DNA of 64,000 nt from Pseudanabaena mucicola str. Chao 1806 (GTDB lineage: Bacteria > Cyanobacteriota > Cyanobacteriia > Pseudanabaenales > Pseudanabaenaceae). Made by a program: the position numbers and the translations under genes. Each line of letters opens with the position of its first letter. The stretch's first letter is position 1. A model generated the notes under the pieces. It did not search any database. It saw only the letters and a program-made list of their open reading frames with translations, and was not told the DNA's origin. Shown here in pieces: positions 1-7,540 of the stretch. The stretch is from NCBI RefSeq assembly GCF_030323025.1, contig NZ_CP097329.1:2015001-2079000 (forward strand), written 5' to 3'.

Positions 1-158
1 CAAAGAAGCTGATTCGCCCCATTAGGGACTTGCTATTAATTAAAGTACCTATAGCTTCAACTTCGCTCAGCCAGAGTTAGCTGAGCGAAGTCGAAGCTAG
101 ATAACTTTGGTGGGACAATTTTTATCCGTAAGCCTTAACAGGCGAATCAGCTTCTTTG
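1..158. repeat. 158-bp unit bounded by an 18-bp perfect inverted repeat
   Basis: Bases 1-18 and 141-158 are exact reverse complements. Inside, bases 53-70 and 81-98 form a second hairpin built on the motif GCTTCGACTTCGCTCAGC, with one mismatch. The left arm touches the window edge, so the true arm may be longer. No ORF lies inside. It looks like a miniature element or an IS end, but the family is not identified. Confidence 0.6.
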
Positions 159-290
159 GGTTTTGATGGATAAGCACAACTGAGCAGATTTTGAAAATTG
201 AGGTTAGGTCTGCTATATATTTATAACAAGTCCTACCGACTGAGAGTTGTTATAAATTACTCGTTTTACGGATGAAACTTTCGCTCATCT

Positions 291-1280
291 GGGGAAGCAG
301 GTGAAATGGCAAAATAATAGGAAGTCGTATTGATTAATCATCTGAGATGTCATGATCAAGTTTCCCCTAACTGAATTGCTAGATGAGCAAGCCTGCTATG
401 AATGGCTAATGAAGATCCTCCATCCGCAGGGACTGAATTGTCCAAGTGGACACGCATTACCAGCAGGACAAGCGCCGCATGATCGTAAACGCTCACCTAT
501 TGTCAAATATAAGTGTCGGGAATGTGGCAGAGTGTTTCACATTTTTACAGGGACGGACTTGTCAGGAAGCCACTACAACTGTAGTCAGATCGTGTTGATA
601 TTGCGTGGATTTTTACAAGGGCAAACGACCCAACACATAGCAGAAGAATTAGGACTTGACTATGGAACGTTATTGAGTTGTCGGCATCGTATCCAGCGCC
701 GAGGATTTGCTCATTTGATTACTACGGCTCTACCCGATGATGAAGCAGAGATGGACGAGATGTTTCAGAATGCAGGGGAAAAGGGCGCAAAAAAAGACTC
801 GATTACCGACCCACCACGACAGCGAGGGAATCAACGCAAAGGCAAGGGGACAATGGCGAATGATCGTCCACCCATTGTTGGTACTGTTGGGCGGAGCAGT
901 GCTCAGATCCGCCTGAAGGTCTGTGATAATACCCAACAAATCACGATTCAACCGCAGGTAGAGTCAACGACTTTACCGACCACCACAGTCTTTACCGATG
1001 AATCTGATGCTTACAATCGCATACCTGCTTCTGGTCGTGAGCGTCAGACCGTTTGTCACTCTCAAGGTGAGTATGCTCGTGATGATGATGGCGATGGCTT
1101 TTACGAGGTACATTGCAATACTATGGAAGGGATTTGGGTCGGCTTACGCAATTTCCTGCGTCCCTTTCGAGGTATTCACAAAAAGTATTTGTATCTCTAT
1201 GTAGCCATGTTCGAGTGGTCACACAATCTACGTTGGATTGATTTTGATTTCCTGCGTCGTCTTCTTTTCCCCGCTTCCAC
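291..1280 (+). mobile_element. IS1595-like insertion sequence
   Basis: The transposase at 352-1296 is flanked by candidate imperfect terminal inverted repeats. The left one (291-306) begins GGGGAAGCAGG and the right one (1265-1280) reads GTGGAAGCGGG on the opposite strand; 12 of 16 positions match. IS1595 elements normally make an 8-bp target duplication. The 8 bases outside each proposed end do not match, so either the boundaries are a few bases off or the duplication has decayed. Confidence 0.5.
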
Positions 1281-1296
1281 CTATTTCCCTACATGA
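352..1296 (+). CDS. IS1595-family (ISXO2-like) transposase
   Basis: A 314-residue DDE-type transposase. The N-terminal region has a zinc-ribbon pattern, with cysteines near residue 29 and a CRECG motif near residue 54 feeding a short linker. An HTH-like segment (HIAEELGLDYGTL) follows near residue 96. Candidate catalytic acids are D/E in DEMFQ (about residue 137) and D in TDESDAYN (about 222), followed by HCNTMEGIWVGLRNFLRPFRG, typical of this family's C-terminal half. The last codons run past the proposed IS end and the stop lies over the start region of cutA. The frame is intact, so the element may still be active; this was not tested. Confidence 0.8.
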   Translation: MIKFPLTELLDEQACYEWLMKILHPQGLNCPSGHALPAGQAPHDRKRSPIVKYKCRECGRVFHIFTGTDLSGSHYNCSQIVLILRGFLQGQTTQHIAEELGLDYGTLLSCRHRIQRRGFAHLITTALPDDEAEMDEMFQNAGEKGAKKDSITDPPRQRGNQRKGKGTMANDRPPIVGTVGRSSAQIRLKVCDNTQQITIQPQVESTTLPTTTVFTDESDAYNRIPASGRERQTVCHSQGEYARDDDGDGFYEVHCNTMEGIWVGLRNFLRPFRGIHKKYLYLYVAMFEWSHNLRWIDFDFLRRLLFPASTYFPT

Positions 1297-1615
1297 GCGG
1301 AAACTTTATTACGTTACCCTGAATACAGCAGACGAAGCCCGACAGATTGGGCGATCGCTACTAGAGCAGCAGTTAGCCGTATGTGTAAATTGGTTTCCGA
1401 TTACCTGTGCCTACCGTTGGGAGGGGGAAATTACGGAAGAACCTGAGGTTGTATTGATGATCAAAACCCAATCAGGATTACAAACAGAAATTGAACAAGC
1501 AATTCGCGATCAAATTAGCTACACTAATTTTATTGCCGAGATTTCACCGACCTATGTAAATGAGGGCTTTTTAGGTTGGTTAAGTCGAGAAGTCCCTCAT
1601 CAAGAGGCTCAATGA
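1238..1615 (+). CDS. cutA: CutA-like protein, 5' end replaced by the insertion sequence
   Basis: From about position 1300 the frame encodes a CutA/CutA1 trimeric ferredoxin-fold protein: the core starts at KLYYVTLNTADEA, then AVCVNWFPITCAYRWEGEI and the C-terminal TNFIAEISPTYVNEGFLGWL. CutA was named for divalent-cation tolerance, but its biochemical role is unsettled. The only in-frame ATG (1238) lies inside the overlapping transposase, and the first 20 residues coded there have no CutA character. The original start codon therefore seems to have been lost or displaced by the IS. The ATG at 1292 is out of frame. The gene overlaps mtnX by an ATGA junction, suggesting co-transcription. Confidence 0.75.
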   Translation: MILISCVVFFSPLPPISLHERKLYYVTLNTADEARQIGRSLLEQQLAVCVNWFPITCAYRWEGEITEEPEVVLMIKTQSGLQTEIEQAIRDQISYTNFIAEISPTYVNEGFLGWLSREVPHQEAQ

Positions 1616-2244
1616 CTCGTATAGTATTCTGCGATTTCGATGGCACAATTACGGCAGTAGAAACCTTTGTCGCAATCCTGAAGGAATTTGCTCCAGAGAT
1701 TTCGCAGCAGCTACTACCACAAATTTATGATCAGACTTTGACACTACGAGAAGGAGTGCGTCAAATTCTCGAATCCATTCCTTCGAGTCTCTATCCTGAA
1801 ATTCTCGAATTTACGCGATCGCAACCGACACGAGCGGGCTTTGTCGAGCTGCTCGATTTTCTAGATGCCGAAAAAGTGCCTTTAATTGTGGTTTCAGGCG
1901 GATTGCAAGGAATGGTGGAAGTAGTCCTAGGAGATCTCAAGCATCGTGTTCATGCTATCCATGCGATCGCCATTGATCCTAGTCAGGAATATTTACAAAT
2001 CCATTCCGACTACGAATATGGAACAGAACTGGTTGCCAAGGTAAAGGTGATCGAGGCATATAGAGCAACAGAGGCGATCGCCATTGGTGACTCGATTACG
2101 GATTTGAATATGGCACTCTACGCCCCGACTGTATTTGCCCGCGATCGCCTTGCTGTTTATCTTGATCAACACCAAAAAGCTTATATTCCTTGGAATGATT
2201 TCTTTGATGTGTGCAATTATTTAAAAGCATCATGGAAGTTGTAA
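1612..2244 (+). CDS. mtnX: HAD phosphatase, MtnX-like (methionine salvage)
   Basis: The product of 210 residues resembles MtnX, 2-hydroxy-3-keto-5-methylthiopentenyl-1-phosphate phosphatase of the methionine salvage pathway. Motif I is DFDGTIT near the N-terminus, motif II is VVSGG (about 100), and motif III/IV is AIGDSITDLNMA (about 160). The spacing LREGVRQILESIPSS matches MtnX rather than phosphoserine phosphatase. I chose the ATG at 1612 because it puts MTRIVFCDFDG at the start and overlaps the cutA stop; a start 12 codons upstream only adds residues read from the cutA end. No other methionine-salvage gene is in the window, so substrate assignment rests on similarity. Confidence 0.72.
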   Translation: MTRIVFCDFDGTITAVETFVAILKEFAPEISQQLLPQIYDQTLTLREGVRQILESIPSSLYPEILEFTRSQPTRAGFVELLDFLDAEKVPLIVVSGGLQGMVEVVLGDLKHRVHAIHAIAIDPSQEYLQIHSDYEYGTELVAKVKVIEAYRATEAIAIGDSITDLNMALYAPTVFARDRLAVYLDQHQKAYIPWNDFFDVCNYLKASWKL

Positions 2245-2248
2245 ACTA

Positions 2249-2395
2249 ACGCGAGTTCGGGATAATTTGAAACAGGCTTTGAGAGAGGGTTTGCTACGCA
2301 AACCCTCTCTCAAAGCCCAAAAGAGTAAAAGCCTTGCTAAGCAAGGCTTTTACTCTTAGGCTTTTAAAATTTACCAGCTTAACCCGAACTAACGT
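2249..2395. repeat. 147-bp palindromic element, family C, 7-bp target duplication
   Basis: The terminal inverted repeats are ACGCGAGTTCGGGATAA at the left and, on the other strand, ACGTTAGTTCGGGTTAA at the right. TAAACTA occurs immediately outside both ends (2242-2248 and 2396-2402). Two long internal hairpins, one around GAGAGAGGGTTTGC and one around AAAAGCCTTGCTAAGC, fill the element. Related copies lie near 23010-23134 and 58454-58545. There is no ORF. It behaves like a non-autonomous miniature transposable element. Confidence 0.75.
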
Positions 2396-2449
2396 TAAAC
2401 TAGTAACAATATACAAAAAATTAAAAATAGAACCAACTCAGCAAGTTTT

Positions 2450-2581
2450 ATGACCGAGATTATTCTTTTCAACACTTTCTTTTGGATTGCCGCTGTATTA
2501 CTAGCGATTGCTACTGGTGGGGTCGGCTACCTTACTTATTTAGAATGGCAAGATCGTCGTCGCCGTGGTGGAAAAAGTTAA
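2450..2581 (+). CDS. ndhP: Small NDH-1 subunit, NdhP-like
   Basis: A 43-residue protein: one hydrophobic helix ([19 protein letters not shown]) followed by a basic tail ([14 protein letters not shown]). Length, single N-terminal helix and the W-x-DRRR tail fit NdhP, a single-pass subunit found in the large cyanobacterial NDH-1 complex. The assignment is from memory of the family, so a different one-helix thylakoid protein remains possible. The start ATG is the only one in frame. The last 50 bases overlap, in antisense, the 3' end of ribBA. Confidence 0.6.
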   Translation: MTEIILFNTFFWIAAVLLAIATGGVGYLTYLEWQDRRRRGGKS

Positions 2582-4235
2582 ACCATTCATAAATACGATC
2601 CGTTAGCCAAGGTGTATGCCATGCTAAGCCAAGGTTAATTGTTTCCGCAAAACCTTTGGGTACTTCAGCATCATTATTTGCCAAGCAAAATTTAAAGTTT
2701 TTTACCTGCTCCCATTGTTTGAGATGCTTTAGTACACGGATAATTGCCTGACGATAGGGATGATTTAGTTCAGTGTACCAATCATCAGAAATTTCGTTAG
2801 AGCTATCAAAGCCTAAATGGAGAATTGTGAACTTATTGGCTCGATCCTTCCGAGACTCTTTATGTATCTCTTGCGTGTCGGCATCCGCAAACAAAACCGC
2901 AAAGGTAGTAGAAGTTTCTTCCTGCATAAGGAGATCTTTACTAGCAGCAACTTCACGCAATTGGTCAAGCAGTTCTGTTGATTTTTCAGTTGTCCAATGG
3001 ATACCTACAGTCACAAGCTTTGTTTGCAAGAGCAAATGCCCTAATTTTTCGGCTTTAGTTTCCAGATAGCGCAAATTATATTCATTGGTTTCGATCAGCA
3101 GTGGTAAACGTCCCACGATTTCAATATCAAAGCCCTTGAGTCCTGCAAGTTTGCGGGGATTGTTGGTAATCAAGCGCATCTTTTTGATACCGAGATCATG
3201 CAAAATTTGTGCCCCAATACCATAGGTACGCAGATCTGCACCAAACCCTAGTTTTTCATTGGCTTCCACAGTATCAAGTCCTCCATCTTGGAGGGAATAT
3301 GCCTTGATTTTATTAATCAAGCCGATGCCGCGACCTTCCTGACGTAGGTAAACAACTACGCCCCAATTGGCAAACTCGATCATTTTCAAGGCACTTTGTA
3401 ATTGTCCACGACAGTCGCAACGTAAAGAACCAAGGGCATCACCCGTCAGACATTCGGAATGAACACGCACGAGGACTTCATTTTTTGGAAAATCCTGTAA
3501 ATCACCTTTGACGATCGCTAAATGTTCGGTGTTATCTAAAGTATTGCGATAACCATAAACACGGAAATTACCAAATAACGATGGCAAACTGGCGATCGCC
3601 TCTCGCTTAACAAAGCGATCATGCTCTAGACGATAGCTGATTAAATCTGCAATGCTAATTAACTTGAGATTATGCAGCTTGGCATATTCAATTAGCTCAG
3701 GTAACCTTGCCATTGAGCCGTCATCATTCTGAATTTCGCAAATAACACCTGCGGGATATAGCCCTGACATCTGCGCGAGATCCACTGCGGCTTCGGTATG
3801 TCCTGCACGTTTGAGTACACCACCATCCTTAGCTCTCAAGGGGAAGACATGCCCAGGACGACGCAGATCGCTAGGACGAGTATTAGGATTAATTGCTGCT
3901 TGAATGGTGCGAGAGCGATCCTCAGCAGAAATACCTGTAGATGTACCTTCAACAGCATCAATGCTTACAGTAAAGGCAGTTTGTTGGCTATCAGTATTGC
4001 GATCGACCATTAAAGGTAAATCTAAGCGATCAAGGCGATCGCCTGTCATCGCTAAACAAATTAAACCCCGAGCTTTGACTGCCATAAAGTTCACCATTTC
4101 AGGTGTGGCAAATTGAGCTGCACCAATCAAATCGCCTTCATTTTCACGGTTTTCATCATCGACAACGACAATAAGGCGACCAGATTTGAGATCGTTTAGG
4201 GCATCGGGAATGGAATCAAATTGAAACTTTGTCAA
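2532..4235 (-). CDS. ribBA: Bifunctional DHBP synthase / GTP cyclohydrolase II
   Basis: The 567-residue protein provides both starting reactions of riboflavin synthesis. Residues 1-205 form 3,4-dihydroxy-2-butanone-4-phosphate synthase ([23 protein letters not shown]). Residues 210-400 form GTP cyclohydrolase II with the zinc ligands C-x10-C-x-C in [19 protein letters not shown] and the RQEGRGIGL motif. About 155 further residues make an extension seen in cyanobacterial RibBA and absent from E. coli RibA and RibB; I know of no catalytic role for it. No FMN riboswitch was recognised in the 263 bases upstream, which look unstructured. The 3' end overlaps ndhP in antisense. Confidence 0.93.
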   Translation of the reverse strand: MTKFQFDSIPDALNDLKSGRLIVVVDDENRENEGDLIGAAQFATPEMVNFMAVKARGLICLAMTGDRLDRLDLPLMVDRNTDSQQTAFTVSIDAVEGTSTGISAEDRSRTIQAAINPNTRPSDLRRPGHVFPLRAKDGGVLKRAGHTEAAVDLAQMSGLYPAGVICEIQNDDGSMARLPELIEYAKLHNLKLISIADLISYRLEHDRFVKREAIASLPSLFGNFRVYGYRNTLDNTEHLAIVKGDLQDFPKNEVLVRVHSECLTGDALGSLRCDCRGQLQSALKMIEFANWGVVVYLRQEGRGIGLINKIKAYSLQDGGLDTVEANEKLGFGADLRTYGIGAQILHDLGIKKMRLITNNPRKLAGLKGFDIEIVGRLPLLIETNEYNLRYLETKAEKLGHLLLQTKLVTVGIHWTTEKSTELLDQLREVAASKDLLMQEETSTTFAVLFADADTQEIHKESRKDRANKFTILHLGFDSSNEISDDWYTELNHPYRQAIIRVLKHLKQWEQVKNFKFCLANNDAEVPKGFAETINLGLAWHTPWLTDRIYEWFNFFHHGDDDLAILNK

Positions 4236-4498
4236 GGCTTACTATCAGGGATTCTAGCTATTTATATACATCATATAGCAATCTCTATAGTGGTTTTCAA
4301 GCAAGCGAGATACATGAAGATGAATTTTGATGACTTTAATCATTATACGACAGGGCATTAGCCAGTTAATCAGGGATTGGTGCTGAAAAGCCCATTTCAT
4401 GACGGTAAAAATGACGCAAATTCGTTGATCAAGCTTTAACTAACCAATGCCACAAACTTTCAAACATATTTCTGTCCTAATACTGGTTACGTGGAAGC

Positions 4499-6103
4499 CT
4501 ATATGCTCCTCTTCCCTCCAAAGTGGCATTTTCCCTCGATAAATTTGCTTGCTGATAGATGAATTTCTTGTTTCTCTTTTTCTGTTTTTTTATCATAGGT
4601 GGTCACCATCATTGAAACTCTTCCATTTTCAGTAAAACTTTCACGATGCTTATCGATAAAGTTCCAATATAAATAGTTAAATGGACAAGCAGTTTCGCCT
4701 GTTTTTTCCTTCACATTGTATTTGCACTGCGAGCAACAGTTGCTCATTTTATTGATATAGTTACCAGACGAGACATAGGGCTTAGATGCTAATATACCTC
4801 CATCCGCAAAGGTAGACATTCCTAACACATTAGGTAGTTCAACCCATTCATAAGCATCCACATAGGCTAGCCAGAACCAGCGATTTAGGTGGCGTGGGTC
4901 TGTGTTGGTGAGATTGCTGAAGTTGCTTAAGACCATTAAGCGTTGAATGTGATGTGAATAACCATAATTCAAAACTTGGGTGATCGCATCTTTGAGACAT
5001 AGTAAATCTGTATTTGCATCCCAATATAACTGGGGCAGATGGTTATCAAATCCAAAATAGTTACTCTCGCGAACATCTGGCATTTTGGCTTCATAATAAA
5101 CACGAATATACTCTCTCCATCCGATGATCTGACGTATAAATCCTTCAACGGAATTCAGAGGAGCTAATTCTTGTTCGTAGGCAGCGATCGCCATTTCACA
5201 GATCTCCCATGGTAAAAGTAATCCATTATTGAGATATATTGATAATACTGAATGAAATAAAAAAGGTTCTCCTACTTTGATTGCATCTTCGTAAGCTCCA
5301 AATCTGGATAAGCGAGTTTCAACAAATAATTGAGCTAGCTCTAGAGCGCGATCTCGGGTTACAGCGTAAATAAATTTGTCTAACCTCCCAAATGTATTGG
5401 GTAGATAATTTTGAACCAGTTCAATTACTTCTTGAGTAATAAGGTCGAGTTTAATTTCGGGGATTTCTGGAATTGTTATCTGTTTAGGTAATGACTTACG
5501 GTTCTCTTTGTCATAGTTCCAATTACCACCAATCGGCTTACCTTCTTGCATCAAATAGCCTGTCTGTTTTCGTAATTCTCGATAAAAAGTTTCTAAGCGA
5601 TAACCTTTTTGGATTTTAGGTTTAAATTTCTCAACATCAGCAATGAAAAATTGATTAGGTAAAACCTGAATGCGCTTACCAAATGTATTTGCTAATTTTG
5701 CCATCTGCGATCTAGTATTCCATTCAGAAGGCTGCATATAGGTTAATTCTATATTTGGATAACCTGTGAGGAACTCTTCTAAAGCATCAGCATAAGTCCC
5801 CTCGGTGAATAGGTTAACAATGAGAAAACTTTTCTGATAGCAGTTAATTGCAAAATGCCTCTGAGCGCTCAATATATAAACTAATTTCTGTTTGTGATGC
5901 GGGATCGAGGTTGCATAGGCGAGAGACTCGACAAAGATTAAAATTGGCTTACGATCAAGTAACTCTTTAGGAAAAACAGCAAGATTCAATTGGTCATGAA
6001 GAATAAATAAAGCGCGATCGCTATTTTTGATCTGTTGCTCCAGTCTTGATGAGATTGGGTAATTATCAATCTGGGAAAGGAATTCACGCGCATTTTCGAG
6101 CAT
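4499..6103 (-). CDS. phrB: Fe-S bacterial cryptochrome/photolyase, (6-4) photolyase type
   Basis: The 534-residue protein matches the FeS-BCP (PhrB/CryB) class, which repairs (6-4) photoproducts using FAD. Visible family motifs are GKPIGGNWNYDKENRKS (about 187), FIRQIIGWREYIR (about 333), and YSHHIQRLMVLSNF (about 390), the region that places active-site histidines. Late cysteines in NCCSQCKYNVKEKTG and TACPFNYLYW, together with LLCLKDAI about 80 residues earlier, provide the four ligands expected for a [4Fe-4S] cluster. The upstream DNA carries a dispersed repeat and no other gene in the same direction, so it is probably monocistronic. Confidence 0.87.
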   Translation of the reverse strand: MLENAREFLSQIDNYPISSRLEQQIKNSDRALFILHDQLNLAVFPKELLDRKPILIFVESLAYATSIPHHKQKLVYILSAQRHFAINCYQKSFLIVNLFTEGTYADALEEFLTGYPNIELTYMQPSEWNTRSQMAKLANTFGKRIQVLPNQFFIADVEKFKPKIQKGYRLETFYRELRKQTGYLMQEGKPIGGNWNYDKENRKSLPKQITIPEIPEIKLDLITQEVIELVQNYLPNTFGRLDKFIYAVTRDRALELAQLFVETRLSRFGAYEDAIKVGEPFLFHSVLSIYLNNGLLLPWEICEMAIAAYEQELAPLNSVEGFIRQIIGWREYIRVYYEAKMPDVRESNYFGFDNHLPQLYWDANTDLLCLKDAITQVLNYGYSHHIQRLMVLSNFSNLTNTDPRHLNRWFWLAYVDAYEWVELPNVLGMSTFADGGILASKPYVSSGNYINKMSNCCSQCKYNVKEKTGETACPFNYLYWNFIDKHRESFTENGRVSMMVTTYDKKTEKEKQEIHLSASKFIEGKCHFGGKRSI

Positions 6104-6271
6104 ACTAATTATTTAGACCTCAGAATTTAGAACCCAAATATGGGCAAAGCAACTCAGTCAAATAAAGATCTATTTGCTTCAAGACAAACTTTAAGAGAAA
6201 GACATTTATTCTTGACTATTCCTATCAAGAATATCGTCCAGAAGTCAAACAAAAACTTGCAGATCTGTCGT

Positions 6272-6376
6272 TATAGCAGTTTTCATTTTGCCGTAGGCAA
6301 AATGAAAACTCAAAACTCTTAATGGGACTGATTTTTTGTTTTCAAATGAGTACACACTCATTTGAAAACCGCTATA
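6272..6376. repeat. Palindromic element, family A (copy 1)
   Basis: The left end reads TATAGCAGTTTTCATTTTGC and the right end is its near complement, finishing GAAAACCGCTATA. It contains a tight hairpin around GTA and a second imperfect hairpin around ATGAGTACACACTCAT. The TATA at both ends fits insertion at a TA target. Copies 2 and 3 are near 13582-13685 and 16576-16681. It is non-coding. Confidence 0.8.
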
Positions 6377-6418
6377 ATAGAATTTGTATCAGAGATACAG
6401 TATGAATTTTGAGTCAAT

Positions 6419-7357
6419 TTAGTTGCTTTTTTGACGAAGTAGTTCAACTTCCTCTTTAGTCAAAGCCCATCCTAATGCTCCTGCATTTTGTTTAGCTTGA
6501 TTAGCATTCTTTGCTCCAGGGATAGGAATGACGTTTCCTTGAGATATTAGCCAATTCAAAGAAATCTGTGCAGGGGTTTTGTCATACTTTTCAGAAAGAT
6601 CATTTAAGGTTGAGAATAGTGGCTCAAGCTTTTGTAAACCTTGAGGACTAAATCGAGCATCAAGACGACGCGCACCTTGTAAGTCCTTCAAAGTCTCTGG
6701 CGTGTATTTACCAGTAAGTAAACCTTGAGCAAGGGGACTATAGGCAAGAATTGTTATACCCAATTGTTGCGACTTTGCGAGAACTTCATTTTGTTCAATT
6801 TGTTTGTTTAAGAGAGAATAGGGAACTTGATTCACAGCTAGAGGAATGCCCTTTTCAGAAAGATACTGATGGGCAAAAGTCATCTGTGTTGCGGAATAGT
6901 TACTTACACCAACTGATTGAATACGTCCTTTCTTTACCTCATCAGCTAAAATCTCCATAAAGTCTTTGGTTTTGAGGATAAATTCTAAGGGCCAGTGGAT
7001 TTGATAAAGACTAATTTGTGCAGTCTGCAAACGCTCCAAACTAGAGGTAAGAGCATCAACTATTGATGAGCGACTCCAACGCCAAGGCAGTGGGAAATAC
7101 TTTGTCGCGATCTGGATTGGTTGCGAAGTTTGCTTACTAAACTTACCAAGCAATCGTTCCGATTCACCTAAACCATAAACTTCAGCAGTATCAAAAAAGG
7201 TGACCCCTGCATCCACCGAAGCTTTAAAAGCTCCTTCTACATCCTTTGCCCCAAAATCCTTGCCATAAGCCCAAAAAAGTGTATCTCCCCACGCCCATGT
7301 GCCTACACCAAGTGCTGTTACAGTTGACCCATTGGAACCTAATTTAGTGGTTTGCAT
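6419..7357 (-). CDS. Aldo/keto reductase
   Basis: A 312-residue NADPH-dependent oxidoreductase with the AKR (beta/alpha)8 barrel. The catalytic tetrad is visible as Asp and Tyr in FFDTAEVYG (about 55-61), Lys in IATKYF (about 86) and His in YQIHWPLE (about 122). The C-terminal NADP-binding stretch is VIPIPGAKNANQAKQN. The sequence resembles plant/cyanobacterial pyridoxal-reductase-like and general AKRs; the substrate cannot be read from sequence. It stands alone between dispersed repeats, and no operon partner is evident. Confidence 0.85.
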   Translation of the reverse strand: MQTTKLGSNGSTVTALGVGTWAWGDTLFWAYGKDFGAKDVEGAFKASVDAGVTFFDTAEVYGLGESERLLGKFSKQTSQPIQIATKYFPLPWRWSRSSIVDALTSSLERLQTAQISLYQIHWPLEFILKTKDFMEILADEVKKGRIQSVGVSNYSATQMTFAHQYLSEKGIPLAVNQVPYSLLNKQIEQNEVLAKSQQLGITILAYSPLAQGLLTGKYTPETLKDLQGARRLDARFSPQGLQKLEPLFSTLNDLSEKYDKTPAQISLNWLISQGNVIPIPGAKNANQAKQNAGALGWALTKEEVELLRQKSN

Positions 7358-7404
7358 TGTTTTGGCTAAATTTTCTTGACTATTATAGCAATTAGCAAGA
7401 TGGG

Positions 7405-7453
7405 TATAAAGGCAAAAGTAGCAAAGCTTTGTGAGGCTTTTTTTGCCTTTATA
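7405..7453. repeat. Short hairpin with 13-bp perfect arms
   Basis: TATAAAGGCAAAA at 7405-7417 is the exact complement of 7441-7453, and the inside contains GCAAAGCTTTGTG. It lies between divergently transcribed genes, so it is unlikely to be a terminator of either; a small repeat is more likely. Confidence 0.45.
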
Positions 7454-7540
7454 AAAATTCGTGATCCCTAGGTACTTGTTTACATGATGGCTGTCTGATT
7501 AAATAAGCGCTAGTAATATTAAGAAATTTGTAAAATCTTT

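Noticed and set aside
730-951. Minus-strand frame inside the transposase gene
   Set aside because: It is antisense shadow of the transposase; it has no RBS and no domain.
4236-4498. Possible FMN riboswitch upstream of ribBA
   Set aside because: No conserved RFN-element pattern or paired stems could be found in the leader.
6140-6322. A 60-codon plus-strand frame after the photolyase gene
   Set aside because: Its C-terminal half is translated from the family A palindromic element, and it has no recognisable domain.
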